Origin: Ciona intestinalis
Lineage: Eukaryota > Chordata > Ascidiacea > Phlebobranchia > Cionidae
Reading direction: 5' to 3'
Assembly (NCBI RefSeq): GCF_000224145.3
Contig: NW_004190347.2
Coordinates: 143,165-207,164 of the forward strand
Length of the DNA: 64,000 nt
The notes under the pieces are model-generated. The model made no database searches and was not told where the DNA came from. It saw nothing but the letters and a program-made list of their open reading frames with translations. The translations under genes and the position numbers were made by a program. Every line of letters starts with the position of its first letter. Within the stretch, counting starts at the first letter, position 1. Below are positions 50,901 through 62,800 of the stretch, in pieces.

Positions 50901-53900
50901 TAGAACCTCACCCATATAGAATAGAATGTGCATATACAATGTTGGGGTAATGGGCCAACTCTGGTCTAAATTCCAGGTCCCATGGCATGCCTCACTGTAG
51001 GACCTCACCCGTATAGAATAGAATGTGCATATACAATGTTGGGGTAATGGGCCAACTCTGGTCTAAATTCCAGGTCCCATGGCATGCATCACTATAGGAC
51101 CTCATCCATATAGAATAGAATGTGCATATACAATGTTGGGGTAATGGGCCAACTCTGGTCTAAATTCCAGGTCCCATGGCATGCCTCACTGTAGGACCTC
51201 ACCCGTATAGAATAGAATGTGCATATACAATGTTGGGGTAATGAGCCAACTCTGGTCTAAATTCCAGGTCCCATGGCATGCCTCACTGTAGGACCTCATC
51301 CATATAGAATAGAATGTGCATATACAAAGTTGGGGTAATGGGCCAACTCTGGTCTAAATTCCAGGTCCCATGGCATGCCTCACTGTAGGACCTCATCCAT
51401 ATAAAATAGAACGTACATATATACAATGTTGGGGTAATGGGCCAACTCTGGGCTAAATCCCAAGTTCCCTGGTATGGCTCAACCATATGAAATAGAAACA
51501 TATATAAAGAGATAATGAAGAAACTGCCTAAATCTTTTAGCATGCTTTTACAAATGACCTTCGTGTGCTTCCATATAATAAAATTAAAATATATATAGTA
51601 GGGTGGGGGAAGATGGGACACCTTTTCATTCTATTTTCTCGTCCAACTTGGTGGGAAGCATATAAAATTTAAAGAATTATGAAATCTTATCCCTATGACT
51701 CCCATATACCGATGTTAAGTATATAAAACACGATCAGGATGTTTGGATATCATGTGTTAAAGGTGTCCTATCTTCCCCCACCCTACTGTAACCTAACTCA
51801 TTATAACAAGATTCCTTGCTTACAGTGGAAAATCGAAATTTCCTTGAGTTCCACAAGAATCCTGACTCAGATCTACAAACCAAGTTAATATATTGTCCTT
51901 ATAAGATGGTTACAGTTTATTTTGATTGGGTTGGCCCGCAACTGTGTTCTACACCAGCTGAAGTAAGTGTTGGACTAAATGTATTGTGTGTTTTAACCAC
52001 TATTATTTTATCGTTCATTCCCTTCTCTTCGTTGTTTTATTTATTTTAATCTTCACTATTAATACTATAGTTAAAGACATAAATAAAGTTTATGTTAGGT
52101 TAGGTTGTTGGTGTACTTTGACAGCAAGCATAGTTTATTTAAATAAATACACCATGTTTGTTAGGAGACAACCATGTTATAATCTGAAAGTAAGCATGAG
52201 GTGTACGAATACATCATGTTTTAATTTTACATGTACCTAAGGGGATAAGACCATCTCAAGTCTCCCAAGATTGTATTTTTACCTTATAATACAAGCATAT
52301 GTTAAAGTTAAAATGAACATGCAACGAGTGCTAGAATAGAACCTTGTTATAATCTGGAAGTAAGCATGAGGTGTACGAATACACCATGTATTAGTTCTAC
52401 ATTGTACTTATCAGGGTATGACCATACCAATGTTTAAAGTCGTGTTCCCAACATTGTATTTCCACCAATCAATCAGGGCACCTCTACACTGTGTTATAAT
52501 TCGACAATGAGCACAAGATGAATACACCATGTTATAACTCCACGTTCCCAAGATTGCATTTCTACCAGTCACCCAACATACCCCTACACTTACAAACCCA
52601 ATTTATATCTTGCAGGATTTGGAATCCAACTTCATCAGGACTTCAAGTAAAGCGACTGTTGGACATTTTGGTCAATTTGTGTTGGATAAACTTGGGAAGA
52701 CAAGGTACTTAACAAAGTAGCATGTGTATTTATTATTGCACTATATTGTGTTTTGTTCATGATATGGCACTTGTACTATACCTTAACATGGAACCTGTAT
52801 TACACAAAGGCATCCACCTTGAAACTTGAGACTTGTCACTGCTACCATTGTGGGCGTTGTGTCTTTAGCCAAGATATTTAACGGCATTTTTTTTAACCCA
52901 GTGACTTGGTTATGGGTTGGGCAATTGTTACTTTATCAACCATATAGAAAAACAATCACCCACACAGTCACATATGGGGTAACTCGTGAGCGGGCCTGAG
53001 GTGTATGAAACAAAACACCTGTGTTATAATGACTGTCGTTTTCTGGCCTCGCGAATATATATAAGTTACATTCATTCATTTAAACTAAAATTCTATTTTC
53101 ACATCTGCAGTGAAAAGCATGAAGTTCACATCAAGTGTGGTGGTGTGACACTCCCCAATCTATTTACCATAGAAATGTTATATAAAAATGAACTAGATTT
53201 TGAGACAAAGGTAGGAATATGGTTGAAACTGGTTTAGTATGTTGCACATGGTTTATAAATATACGCCTATGGTTTACTAGTTGTCTGAATTTATGGTATA
53301 GGAACAGGAAGATGGGACACCTTTCCTTTCTATTTTCCCGTCCCATTCGGTAGTAAACAAAGAACATTCAAAGAATTATAAAACCATATCCTCAAGACTC
53401 CCATAGACCATTGTTAATTGTTTAAAACACGATCAGGATATTTGGATATTACGTGCTGGTGGTGTCCCTTCTTCCCCACCCTAATATATGAGTTTATTAG
53501 CTGAAGGTGTAAAACTGTTCTTTATATATATATACAAGATGTTAAGCTACCAAATTTTAATATCTTAAATAACTGTTGCATTATAACCAGGGTCTAGAAA
53601 ATCAAACCTAAATATGCATTGTATTAATAATTATTCTTGACTTAATTAACATGGGGAAAGACATGGGTGTCAAACTTTTTTAACTTTAATTGTTGCCGTA
53701 TTACCAATTTAACCTGTGAATTTAGTACCTAGATTTTCGAATGGGGTAGCATATTCAATTTTTCAGGGCATTCATGCATACCCATGTTAGGTGCTTAATG
53801 CCTATGATTATGTATTGGGATTATTTCCAGCAAAATCCGGCGCCGTGGCGTAGTGGTTAGCGCGCCTGCCTGTAACCATTANNNNNNNNNNNNNNNNNNN

Positions 53901-54085
53901 NNNNNNNNNNNNNNNNNNNNNNNNNNNNNNNCACTAATGGGTTGTCCAAATTATCAGCCATACAATATGAATGTATATATTGAGATATTTGTAAGCATGG
54001 TCGTCACTTTTGGTTTGCAAGATTTTTTATTTTTCTATCATAGAGAGGTTTATTACATCTTCAATATGACGTTGTGAAAACATGA
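47995..54085 (+). CDS. Polycomb RING finger protein (PCGF1/6-like) with RFX-like winged helix
   Basis: PCGF proteins pair with RING1/RNF2 in PRC1 complexes that ubiquitinate histone H2A. Exons 47995-48169, 48704-48837, 49774-49909, 50306-50458, 51826-51962, 52616-52704, 53111-53210 and 54044-54085 join in frame to 321 residues. The C3HC4 RING (C129, C132, C145, H147, C150, C153, C164, C167) carries the PCGF signature [17 protein letters not shown], followed by [11 protein letters not shown]. The RAWUL domain (about 246-318) has [15 protein letters not shown] and ends [10 protein letters not shown], like PCGF6's last strand. Residues 17-95 resemble an RFX-type DNA-binding winged helix: [28 protein letters not shown] and VYYELKV line up with the RFX pattern. 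PCGF1 or PCGF6 is closest by motif. The last exon is short and is the least certain. Confidence 0.9.
48927..49560 (+). repeat. 71-bp minisatellite, about 9 copies (PCGF intron 2)
   Basis: Sense orientation, about two thirds of the 936-base intron. Units are more varied than in the kinase introns (GGTATATGAATATACC variants that keep the palindrome). Confidence 0.95.
50520..51490 (-). repeat. ~96-bp tandem repeat, about 10 copies (PCGF intron 4)
   Basis: Units read TATAGAATAGAATGTGCATA, ACAATGTTGGGGTAATGGGC, CAACTCTGGTCTAAATTCCA and GGTCCCATGGCATGCCTCAC. The first four units share TTGTGG and CTGCAGG variants while later ones have TTGGGG and CTGTAGG, showing two bouts of amplification. Confidence 0.95.
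51592..51788. mobile_element. MITE-A copy (PCGF intron 4)
   Basis: Both inverted ends clear; lies between the ~96-bp array and exon 5. Confidence 0.85.
52100..52545 (+). repeat. Degenerate 71-bp units (PCGF intron 5)
   Basis: Three scattered remnants with AGCATGAGGTGTACGAATAC and CACCATG, spaced about 180 bases apart and separated by a different repeated segment ending in ATTGTATTTCCACC or similar. Confidence 0.6.
52840..53070 (-). mobile_element. SINE fragment and MITE-B copy (PCGF intron 6)
   Basis: A tRNA-SINE body fragment (about 52840-52965) abuts a MITE-B copy (about 52965-53075), an arrangement repeated near 9250-9440, 24600-24830 and 57110-57440. The two elements may be parts of one composite, or MITE-B may insert preferentially there. 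Confidence 0.6.
53297..53488. mobile_element. MITE-A copy (PCGF intron 7)
   Basis: Left end slightly decayed (TATAGGAACAGGAAGATGGG), right end TTCCCCACCCTAATATAT. Confidence 0.8.
53838..53985 (+). mobile_element. tRNA-derived SINE interrupted by a 50-base N gap
   Basis: Starts GGCGCCGTGGCGTAGTGG then TTAGCGCGCCTGCCTGTAAC, a tRNA-like A-box head, and resumes after the gap (53882-53931) with CACTAATGGGTTGTCCAAAT. It sits in the last PCGF intron. Confidence 0.8.
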
Positions 54086-54216
54086 ATGCACGGCAAACAA
54101 TTCTCTTGGCAATTAACACAATGTACTACGGGGGGCGGTGTTAAGTCAACATATTACTGCAGAGGGTGGTGTTAAAGTTACAGGAAAGTTGTTAATAGAA
54201 ACTTCTGAAGGTCTGG

Positions 54217-56016
54217 TTAAACTTGGTCATCTGTAGATAATGTTCGTGTTTAGTTTTGGTTAAACATAATTATTAAGCAATAGTTGTATATAAAAGCTCT
54301 TGAAGATATTAGATAACCATGTTGCCAATGTATAATTATGTTTGTAAATCTGGCCATGATTTTTGAAAAGCAATATTTATGTACATTGGCTGCTGTAGGT
54401 ACTATGTAGCCATGCATAACCATGTCTGCCATGGTATAGCACTCATATTTGTTGCATGATACATTAAAGAGATATAGATTTCACTTCGACAGTAAGCAGT
54501 ATAATACGAATAAACCACTTAATGTCTTACCATGGAACCACCATTTTGTGTCTTTAGGATTTTTACTGCAGGTTCGAATGTAAAATGCATTGTCAGGGGG
54601 CAGTTTCTGTGACAAGTATAGTTACATTATAAAAAAGCTTGCAAAAATTTATTTTGTATTTTTGTAAATTTTCTAGGTGTAAAATGACCTTGTTTTATTC
54701 ATTAAATAGATTTCATTTTTACAGCATGTTTATAAAAGCTGTAAGTTTACAAATTGTGTTACATTTTTACAAGTTACATTTACAACATTTGTGTCACTAT
54801 GAAAAAAGCTTGAAAATCACAAGTTGTCCTATTCAATTATGTGTAATATTAAAGTCACTGCAAAAAAGCTTGACTTAATAGTGCTGGTTTCAAAGCTTAT
54901 GCTAATGTTCAAAATTTGTGTCACCACAAAAAGGTTAAAAGGCTCTACACGTTTGCACTAAGCTTTGTTTCTGCTACAAACTTCACCTTCTCAGTGCAGC
55001 TGCTCAACATGGATATTACACTAAGGCAAACAGCTTCAGTTGACAAAGCTGGGCTCCAATCTTCAGTGAGGATTGACAGACAGATGTGGCCGTTAGAATA
55101 AACATGAGGGTGAACAGGAATACAGTTTCCAACAAATGTTACCTAAAGTACAGGGACATATTGAAAATAGTGAGAGACAGATGCCAATTAGGCCAAGTAT
55201 TTTTTTATACAGTAGGTTTTTATCTTATACAATTGGTTGGTCTAGATTTTTTGTGCAGTAAAGTTTAAATAAAGTATTACATATACTTTCATTTGTGCTA
55301 TTTGGTGTAGTGTAAACTTAATTTTAAAGATGGACCAATTTTATCTTAAATCTCAAGTCCCATGGCGGGGCCTCACTCATATAGAATAAAATTGTAGATG
55401 CTTTTAAATTGAATTAACCATTTTAATTGCATTGAAATACCTGGGGAGACTCGAATGGATATCTCTCCCCGAATTTAAAAAGTAATTTAAATATTTGCTC
55501 GGAATACAAAGTTCCTGTTGCCCCGGTAAGCTCCACCATAAACTCTGGGGCTGACCGCAAACTGTCTTCACATAGTCGGATACCGGGGGGTGGGGACTTC
55601 CGCATTGTAAGGATTTCTTTTTGGATTCTTTTCTAAAAATGAAGGGTTGAGTGTTAAATATATGTGTGGCTGATAATTTGGACAACCCATTAGTGTCCAC
55701 TGTGTTGGAGCAATTGCTGTTAAGTGTCTTGCCCAAAGACACATACGCCCGCAACTGGTAGATGCGACAGGCTTTGAACTCGTAACCTCTAAGTTAGAGG
55801 CAGTCACGCTAACCATTGTGTGGTGGTAGACCTATAGCCTAGGCCAGTCTGCACAAAATGGGGGATAACAGAAGAAAGGTAGCAGCATATTTGCAACAAC
55901 AATTACTATGTAGATTTTGATGGAATTTTGTTTACTGGTAAATTTATAGCAAAGTTTTGAATAGTGTTTAGCTCTTTTGTAGCAAAAACACTGACCTGCA
56001 CAAAATGGGCCGACAT
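54217..56016 (-). CDS. UBE2W: Ubiquitin-conjugating enzyme E2 W
   Basis: UBE2W attaches ubiquitin to the alpha-amino group of disordered N-termini rather than to lysine. Exons in transcript order: 55996-56016, 55441-55632, 54987-55142, 54531-54606, 54217-54230; total 152 residues (human 151). Landmarks: MSAHFVQ start exon, KRIQKEILTMRKSPPPGI, GTLYSEQIFKLLFKFGERYP, then HPHVYSNGHICLSILTEDWS with the HPH variant of the E2 HPN motif and catalytic C92, and the tail FYIRTCSKNPKDTKWWFHDD followed by QV and stop. The 21-base first and 14-base last coding exons are supported by phase, splice sites and family match. The stop lies 131 bases from the PCGF stop on the other strand. Confidence 0.94.
55650..55830 (-). 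mobile_element. tRNA-derived SINE (UBE2W intron 1)
   Basis: On the minus strand it reads TGGTTAGCGTGACTGCC (A-box-like), GGTTACGAGTTCAAAGCC (B-box-like) and the usual TTGGGCAAGACACTTAAC body. Confidence 0.8.
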
Positions 56017-56816
56017 TTTATCTTTCAGGTTAGGTCCCGTTAGTTTGAAGTTTACAGATGTATGTGGATTAGTTTGGCTTCTTGCATATCACGTCATTGA
56101 TTCATAATCTATTGCATTTGTTTCTATGTGTTGGTTCTATTTTACTAGGGTAAAACAAAGTTTTTTAAGATAGGCCTAAAACAAATTGTATGATATAAGG
56201 AAAATATATTTTGCCTAATGGCATCGTCAGTCTCTTTTTCAAATATACATTAGTTAGGTTTTGGTACATTAGGTTTAGTAATACAGAAAACATAGAATGT
56301 TAGAATAGCAATAACGTAACTCGTAAGTTTCTATTCTGAAATAGACAAACTGTTCGACTATGTAACGCTTTTTAATCTATCGTGTCCAGCTGTTTCGTTA
56401 CGGTTTTGTGCGATATAGATGTTGCATTAATTTGCGCCTACATGTCTATTATGTCACATTTGCTCTTATGATTGTCAAAAACATCGTTTTTGTTGCCTTT
56501 TACCGAAAAAAAAAACACTGAACTTCCGAGTTCCTGTTGCGAAATTGTTTATGTTTTAACGCTCCAGTAAATTCCGTTTCGCACGAACAAACACAGTGTG
56601 GGATGTCTATGTATTGCGTAATAATTATATCACGGTTGTTCTGTTTCATAGGCCTCGTGTCTGCTTATGAGCTAACATATTCGTAACTTTGTGGGTGATT
56701 ATTATTTGTAGACAACTTTAATTGTCGTATAAAACACATATGAGTTTACAACTTGAGTCATTTATTACGCCTTGTGCTGAAATACTGGTAACCTGATTAT
56801 GTACATTACACAAACG
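56017..56816. other. Intergenic region between UBE2W and nAChR
   Basis: UBE2W 5' flank and nAChR 3' UTR. Contains a truncated MITE-B (about 56620-56690). No other gene seen. Confidence 0.6.
56761..56766 (-). terminator. nAChR poly(A) signal
   Basis: TTTATT on the plus strand is AATAAA for the minus-strand gene, about 50 bases after its stop codon. Confidence 0.55.
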
Positions 56817-59800
56817 TCACATAAACACATGTTCAAGATTGGGCACAGCGAATAATGTTGACAATGTTGCCACCACTACAAACAGTATGAACACCCAAAG
56901 CAATATCTTGTCCAAAACGCGGGATGCGTATTGCCATTCCAAAGATATTTCACCGAACAGTTCGTCTTCCTCTTTTCTTTTGTTTATTCGACGCAGGTCG
57001 CTAAGTATTTCATCCAATGTTGAGTTTTCATCTGAAACTAATGAATGGCGCTTTTAAAAACATCACAATATTTTATTAACATTTAATTTTATATGAATGT
57101 GAATGTAACTTACTTTATCCTCGCGTGGCCGGAAAACGACAGTCGTTATAACACGGGTGTGCACCTCGCGCCAGCTTACGAGTTACCATGAATGTTACTT
57201 TGTGGGTAATTATTTTTATTTTTTTATTTTTTTTTATGTATGGCTGATAATTTAGACAACCTATTAGTGACCACTGGGTTGGAGCAATTGCCGTTAAGTG
57301 TCTTGCCCAAGGACACATACGCTCTTGCCGTTAAGTGTCTTGCCCAAGGACACATACGCTCACAATGGTAGCAGCGTCGAGCCTTGTACCCATTACCTCT
57401 GGGTTACATGCAGGCGCGCTAACCACTACACCACGGCGCCAGACAATATAATGAATAAACAATTAAGTGCATGTAACTTATTTATCCTCACATGGCCGGG
57501 CAACGACAGTCGTTATAGCACTGGTGTTCTGTTTTATACACCTCGTGCCTGCTTACAAGTCACCACGTATGTAACCTATTTATCCTCACATGGCCGGGCA
57601 ACGACAGTCGTTGTACGGCTGATATTCTGTTTCATACTCCTTGCCTCTCCTTAATGGGCTATTTTTTCTTATTTTTAGAGGTTTTTAAACCTCTTGTACT
57701 TACTGAATTTTCGGAGTGCTTTAGATCTATCTTTGCATGAGCAAGGTATCTTGGTCACATGATTGTCTGTAGATGTTGATTGCTGTCGTTCAATGTCTTT
57801 CTGGCGTTCGTTCGGTTCTTTTAAAATCACAGAAACGTCTTCAATATCTGGAATAACCAGGTTTTACGTTTGGTGTCAGCCACTAGAATATGAGAGACCG
57901 TTTTAAATTCTATGACTAGTTCCTTGTAGCACTATTGTTGTGGGCATATGTGTACTGTATCAACACACTTAAAATAACCAGGTTTTAAAGTTGGTGACAG
58001 GCCCACGATTTTAGTGACTGTTTTTTTGGTGTTTCCACTTAATTCTGCCATCTGTGGTAACTCGTAAGCGGGCACTAGGTGTATAAAACAGAGCAGCCGT
58101 GTTATTACCACTGTCTTTTCCCCGCTACCACCCAAAGAAAAAAGTTCAATTCATAATTATATGATGGGTAACGAATTTACCAAAGTAAGTGTCTTTAATT
58201 CTATGGTGGGAGTTGTTCTTTTGACTATCTTCATTATTTTCATTTGATTCCAATCTCACTCTTGTAGTTATAAGATGATGGTTCTGTCCATGGTTTGATA
58301 TCAGGTGTGACTTTGTGTTACCGGTGCTGCCATTGGTCATTGGTCGAACCTGTAACATACAAGGAAGTTAATAATGGGTTTAAATGTATTACGCCTATGT
58401 GGATATAGACTACATAAATTCATTTTTATAACCTGCCCAAATTATAAGTTTATAACCTGCCCAAATTATATAAACTGCTCATATAATAATAATAAACTGG
58501 CTAAATGATAAAGGCTTGCTGTTTAACATTATATTTTATAAACAAAGTAAATATGTTGTTATGTAACGAAAATGTAAAAAAATTTAAACTTGGTATGTGA
58601 TGATTGTAATACTATTTCTATTTTACCTTGTATGGACTTTTTCCATCAACTGCATTGAGGGCATCAAAGAAAACATCGTGATATTTTTCGCGAGCTTTTA
58701 CTTTTGGATAAATCCTCGTATCTGGAAGTTGGCATACATCAAACTGTCATTGCAATTTGTTCTAATTTTTCCATAGAGTGCTTAATTGATGAATGAATGT
58801 AACTTTTAAGTCTAATGTGGTGGGGCAAAGACAGTCGCTATAACACGGGTGTTCTGTTTCATACACCTCAAGTTACCACGTATGTAACTTTGTGGGTGAT
58901 TGTTTTTCTGCATGGGTAACAATTTGAACAACCCATTAGTGACCACTGGGTTGAAGCAGCTATATTTACCCTATGTGGATGCTTGTATGTAAAATGCATA
59001 CTCGTTTCTCAAATACCACTTCTCTACACATAAATGCGTCCATAAAAATCACATAAATACCTTGTTTTGGTTGAATTATTTTGCGATCCAAGCATCGAGC
59101 CACCACATTAGGTTTCACAGATTTCCGTTTCGCTTGGTTCGTACTTGGTTTTGTTTCTGCCGCAGTTAAAACTTTTGGGATGTAAGGATTCATCCGGAGA
59201 AGTTTGGGTGCGTGGACTAAAAAAAAGCTTCGCATCTGGAAGGAAGGATATGTTATTGTATGAATGTCATTTATAATTTTTAACTGAGAGTTAGTTCTTG
59301 GATGTAATAATAAATGTATCAAGCCAGTGGTCACTAATTAGTTGTCCAAATTGTCAGTTATACAAAAAAATTTGATACATGGCCACAAAATCACCCATAA
59401 AATTTCATACATGGTAACTTGTAAGAAACTACAAGGTGTTTAAAACAGAACACCCGTGTTATAACTTATAAAAACTGTTGAATGTTGTTGTAGATAAATA
59501 AGTTACATTCACTCATTCCAGAAAACACATCCCCAACTTACACTTGGAGACATTCGTCCATCAATAAGAGGTGAGGCGTAATAGAAAGATAGAACTAGCA
59601 CAGTCCCAGCTACTGAGGCGCATACAGTGACTAAACTACATGCGAAGTATTTGCCTGTGGATAATATTGGAGCCAGTATTTATTATGAATTAACTTATTA
59701 TCTTATTTACCCTTGTGTGGAGGGTAAATAAGTTACACTTTTTTCTTTATAAAGAACATAAAGAGAAAAATGTGAACAATTGTGTAAAGTGCAAAGTGAG

Positions 59801-62800
59801 TTGCTATGTTGTATGTTTTCTAATCAGAAAAACATTAAAATGCACACTATGTTTGTGTATTTGGGGTTAAATAGCAAAAAAAGTTTGTCATTAAAGTATT
59901 TGAAACTTTTTTCCGACTAGTTTTACATTTAGGCCTATGTGTTTGCCATAAAAGTATTTGGAGCTGAGTACTTTTCTGATTACTTTCAGTGTTTTTTTCT
60001 GATGGCTTTTACAGTATATAGGTGTTGAATGAAACATGTCATTGAGGCATACCATTACTATGCCAAGTTGCATTAATATTTAATCTCTTTGTGGTGGAAA
60101 GTGGTTTATGAGTCATAACAATGGTTGATTGTTTCCAAACAAAGTGTTTATGATGTCATACTTATCAATGGTATTGCATCAGACGTGGGGGGCATTGTCT
60201 CCATTATGAGCAGCATAAAGACAATCTGTGCCAGTAGAACCGTGATGGCTGTTTAAATAACAGTGTTAATTATTAATGGACAATGTTTGGTGCAGAAAAG
60301 CCAAGTTTATGTTTTACAATCTCAGAAAACAAGATTCTGGCAGGATCTATGGTTTTGGGACTTGTAAAACATAATCCTGATCAAGATTGTATGTCGGAAA
60401 TACACTATCTTGACAGTTACGATATAATATAGGATTAAATTTTAATGGACCTCTAGTTTTATTTATGTAATTTTTAAATAATTTTGCGGTCACTGTGTTT
60501 TGACATGATTATTTTATTTTGTATATATATAGTTAAAAATCTGTAAAATTAAAAGGTAAATAAAAAGAGTTACAAGAAATGCAACAGTGAGAATTTTCTT
60601 TATAGTCACCCTTTTAAACTATACAAAACAAATCCAAAAACATCAACAAAAATATAATAAAAATGAAGTTTGTAAAAACAGAAAAATAAAAAAATTAGTA
60701 ACAGCAGAAAAATGATAATAATAACAACAAAAAAAGGAATTAATAACAACAAAAAAGGAATTAGTACACCAACCTAAAGTGACTTTTTCCGCTGCCCCAG
60801 CGGGCAATACAAACGTCAATAAAGTGAGAATGGAGTTTAGAATGCAAGGTACTACAAGGTTGATGATAAAAAACATCGTTCGGCGACGCAGGGTGACTGT
60901 AAAAGTGACGTCCACGTAATATTCGGGACAACATTTGTATCTGGAAATAAACATTCTGTAAGATTAAGTTTTTCCAAGAAACCTGGGGTTTAAGTTTGTT
61001 GTATTGGAGACATTTCTTGTCCCATATTTCCAAATATCTATCAGAGTTGATATATATGACGCAATAATAACTATACTTTGTCCTCGTTCACAGACAAGTC
61101 GACCTATTTGGCTGAGACAAGAAATGTCTCCAGTATTACCCCAAATCGTAGTGTATTGTATAAGGGAGAGTTTTGTTATGTTTAAATATTTTATTTGTAA
61201 CTTCGCAGATTTTTAAATGAGGTTTAAGAAGATTGGACTTTTAAAAGGGTTTTAAAGCTCAAATGGGGTTTAAAAATAGTGGTTTGAAAAACTCTATTAT
61301 GTTTAAAAACCTGTATTACCCCAAATCATGGTGTTTTCTATTGCCTATGGGTGAAACCATTAGCATATACTAAAAGAATAAATAAATACTTTTTAAATCT
61401 CATTTAAAAAAGATGCAAAGTAACAATTACAATATTTGAACAAAACTGTTCTACCTCAAAAATCAAAATTAAATATTCAGGATAAATCATGTTTAAAAGT
61501 AAATTATAAGATTTTAAAAAGAAATTGTTAATTTATTCTGCATGCTTTGGGTTCAAGTCACTATACTTATTTTTAAAAGGTTTGTGGTGTATGTTAGTTT
61601 CATAAATTTATATTTGAAATAAAATCTTCGTTAATTCTCAGGATGCAATAAATCAGTTGGCTGTCATGGGTTAATTAAAGCGATGCCAACTACGTCACGC
61701 CATTTGTTATTTACAACCCCCATGGCTGCATTATTCACACTCATTCATGCTGTGTGGAAATTAGCTTAATAGCAGCTAAGCCCCAATGGGTGTGAATATT
61801 AATTGCTACTCCAATAATCAATTTTAATGCCAGAGTTATTATTTTCCAGAAGTGTGTGTTCTGTTTGATTTTGTTGTAGAAATAAATTTGTTTTGTTGAT
61901 TTTTTTTAAAAAAGGTAGTTTCAGTTTATAATTTGAAACTGTTATGTTATAACTCAACAGTGAGCTTAAGGTGTATGAATTTTACCATGTGTGTCTGGTT
62001 TGTTATAACTTGATAGTGAGCATTAGGTGTATAAATACACCGTGTGTGTCACTGTCAGCTGTATTCATACACCTCATTTTATTACTCAACAGTTTACATT
62101 AAAGTTAAATACACCCTACACTAAAAATAAGATTTTATAAAACTTTTAGGTTTATGTGTTTAGGTTTATGTGCTTACTTATGAGTGTTTCGTTTTGCTTT
62201 CAAGTCCATTAAATGCCATTCCCCACTTTCGATATATTCGGTTGCATCTATCCCACCTCCAGGCTGTAACTGTAAGTCTACCTGTGATGTCATAATGATT
62301 ATCATTACATCATAATAAAAAATATACATTGGGGTTGAGGTAAGATGGGACACCGTTCTATTCTATTTTCTCGTCCCATTTGTTAGTAAACAAAGAACAT
62401 TTAAAGAATTATAAAACCGTATCCTCACAACTCCCATTAATTGTTTATAACACGATCAGAATATTTAAATATTTTGTGCTAAAGGTGTCCCATCTCACCC
62501 ACCCTACTATACTAAACACATGACATTTATTACCTGGTTTCCATTGTAAGACCAAACACCAAATTTCAAAGTACATTGCTGCTCATCAAATGGAAAGTTA
62601 CTCACATCTATTTTGCATGTGGATTTAAAAATGCCTAAAAAAATGTAAAAGTTTCGAATTCTGGATAAAATGGTACAAATAGTTTACTGTATAGTAGGGT
62701 GGGGGAAGATGGGACAACTTTCCTTTCTATTTTCTTGTCCCATTTGGCAGAAAACAAAGAACATTTAGAAATATAAAACCATATCCCCACGACTTTCATC

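Noticed and set aside
54916..55268. Plus-strand open frames near 55 kb
   Set aside because: They are antisense to the UBE2W exon at 54987-55142, which matches its family closely on the minus strand.
57975..58065. Extra nAChR loop exon ([12 protein letters not shown] frame)
   Set aside because: The exons at 58181-58349 and 57704-57847 already join in phase through Asp; this segment is a diverged copy of intron sequence and lacks a proper donor.
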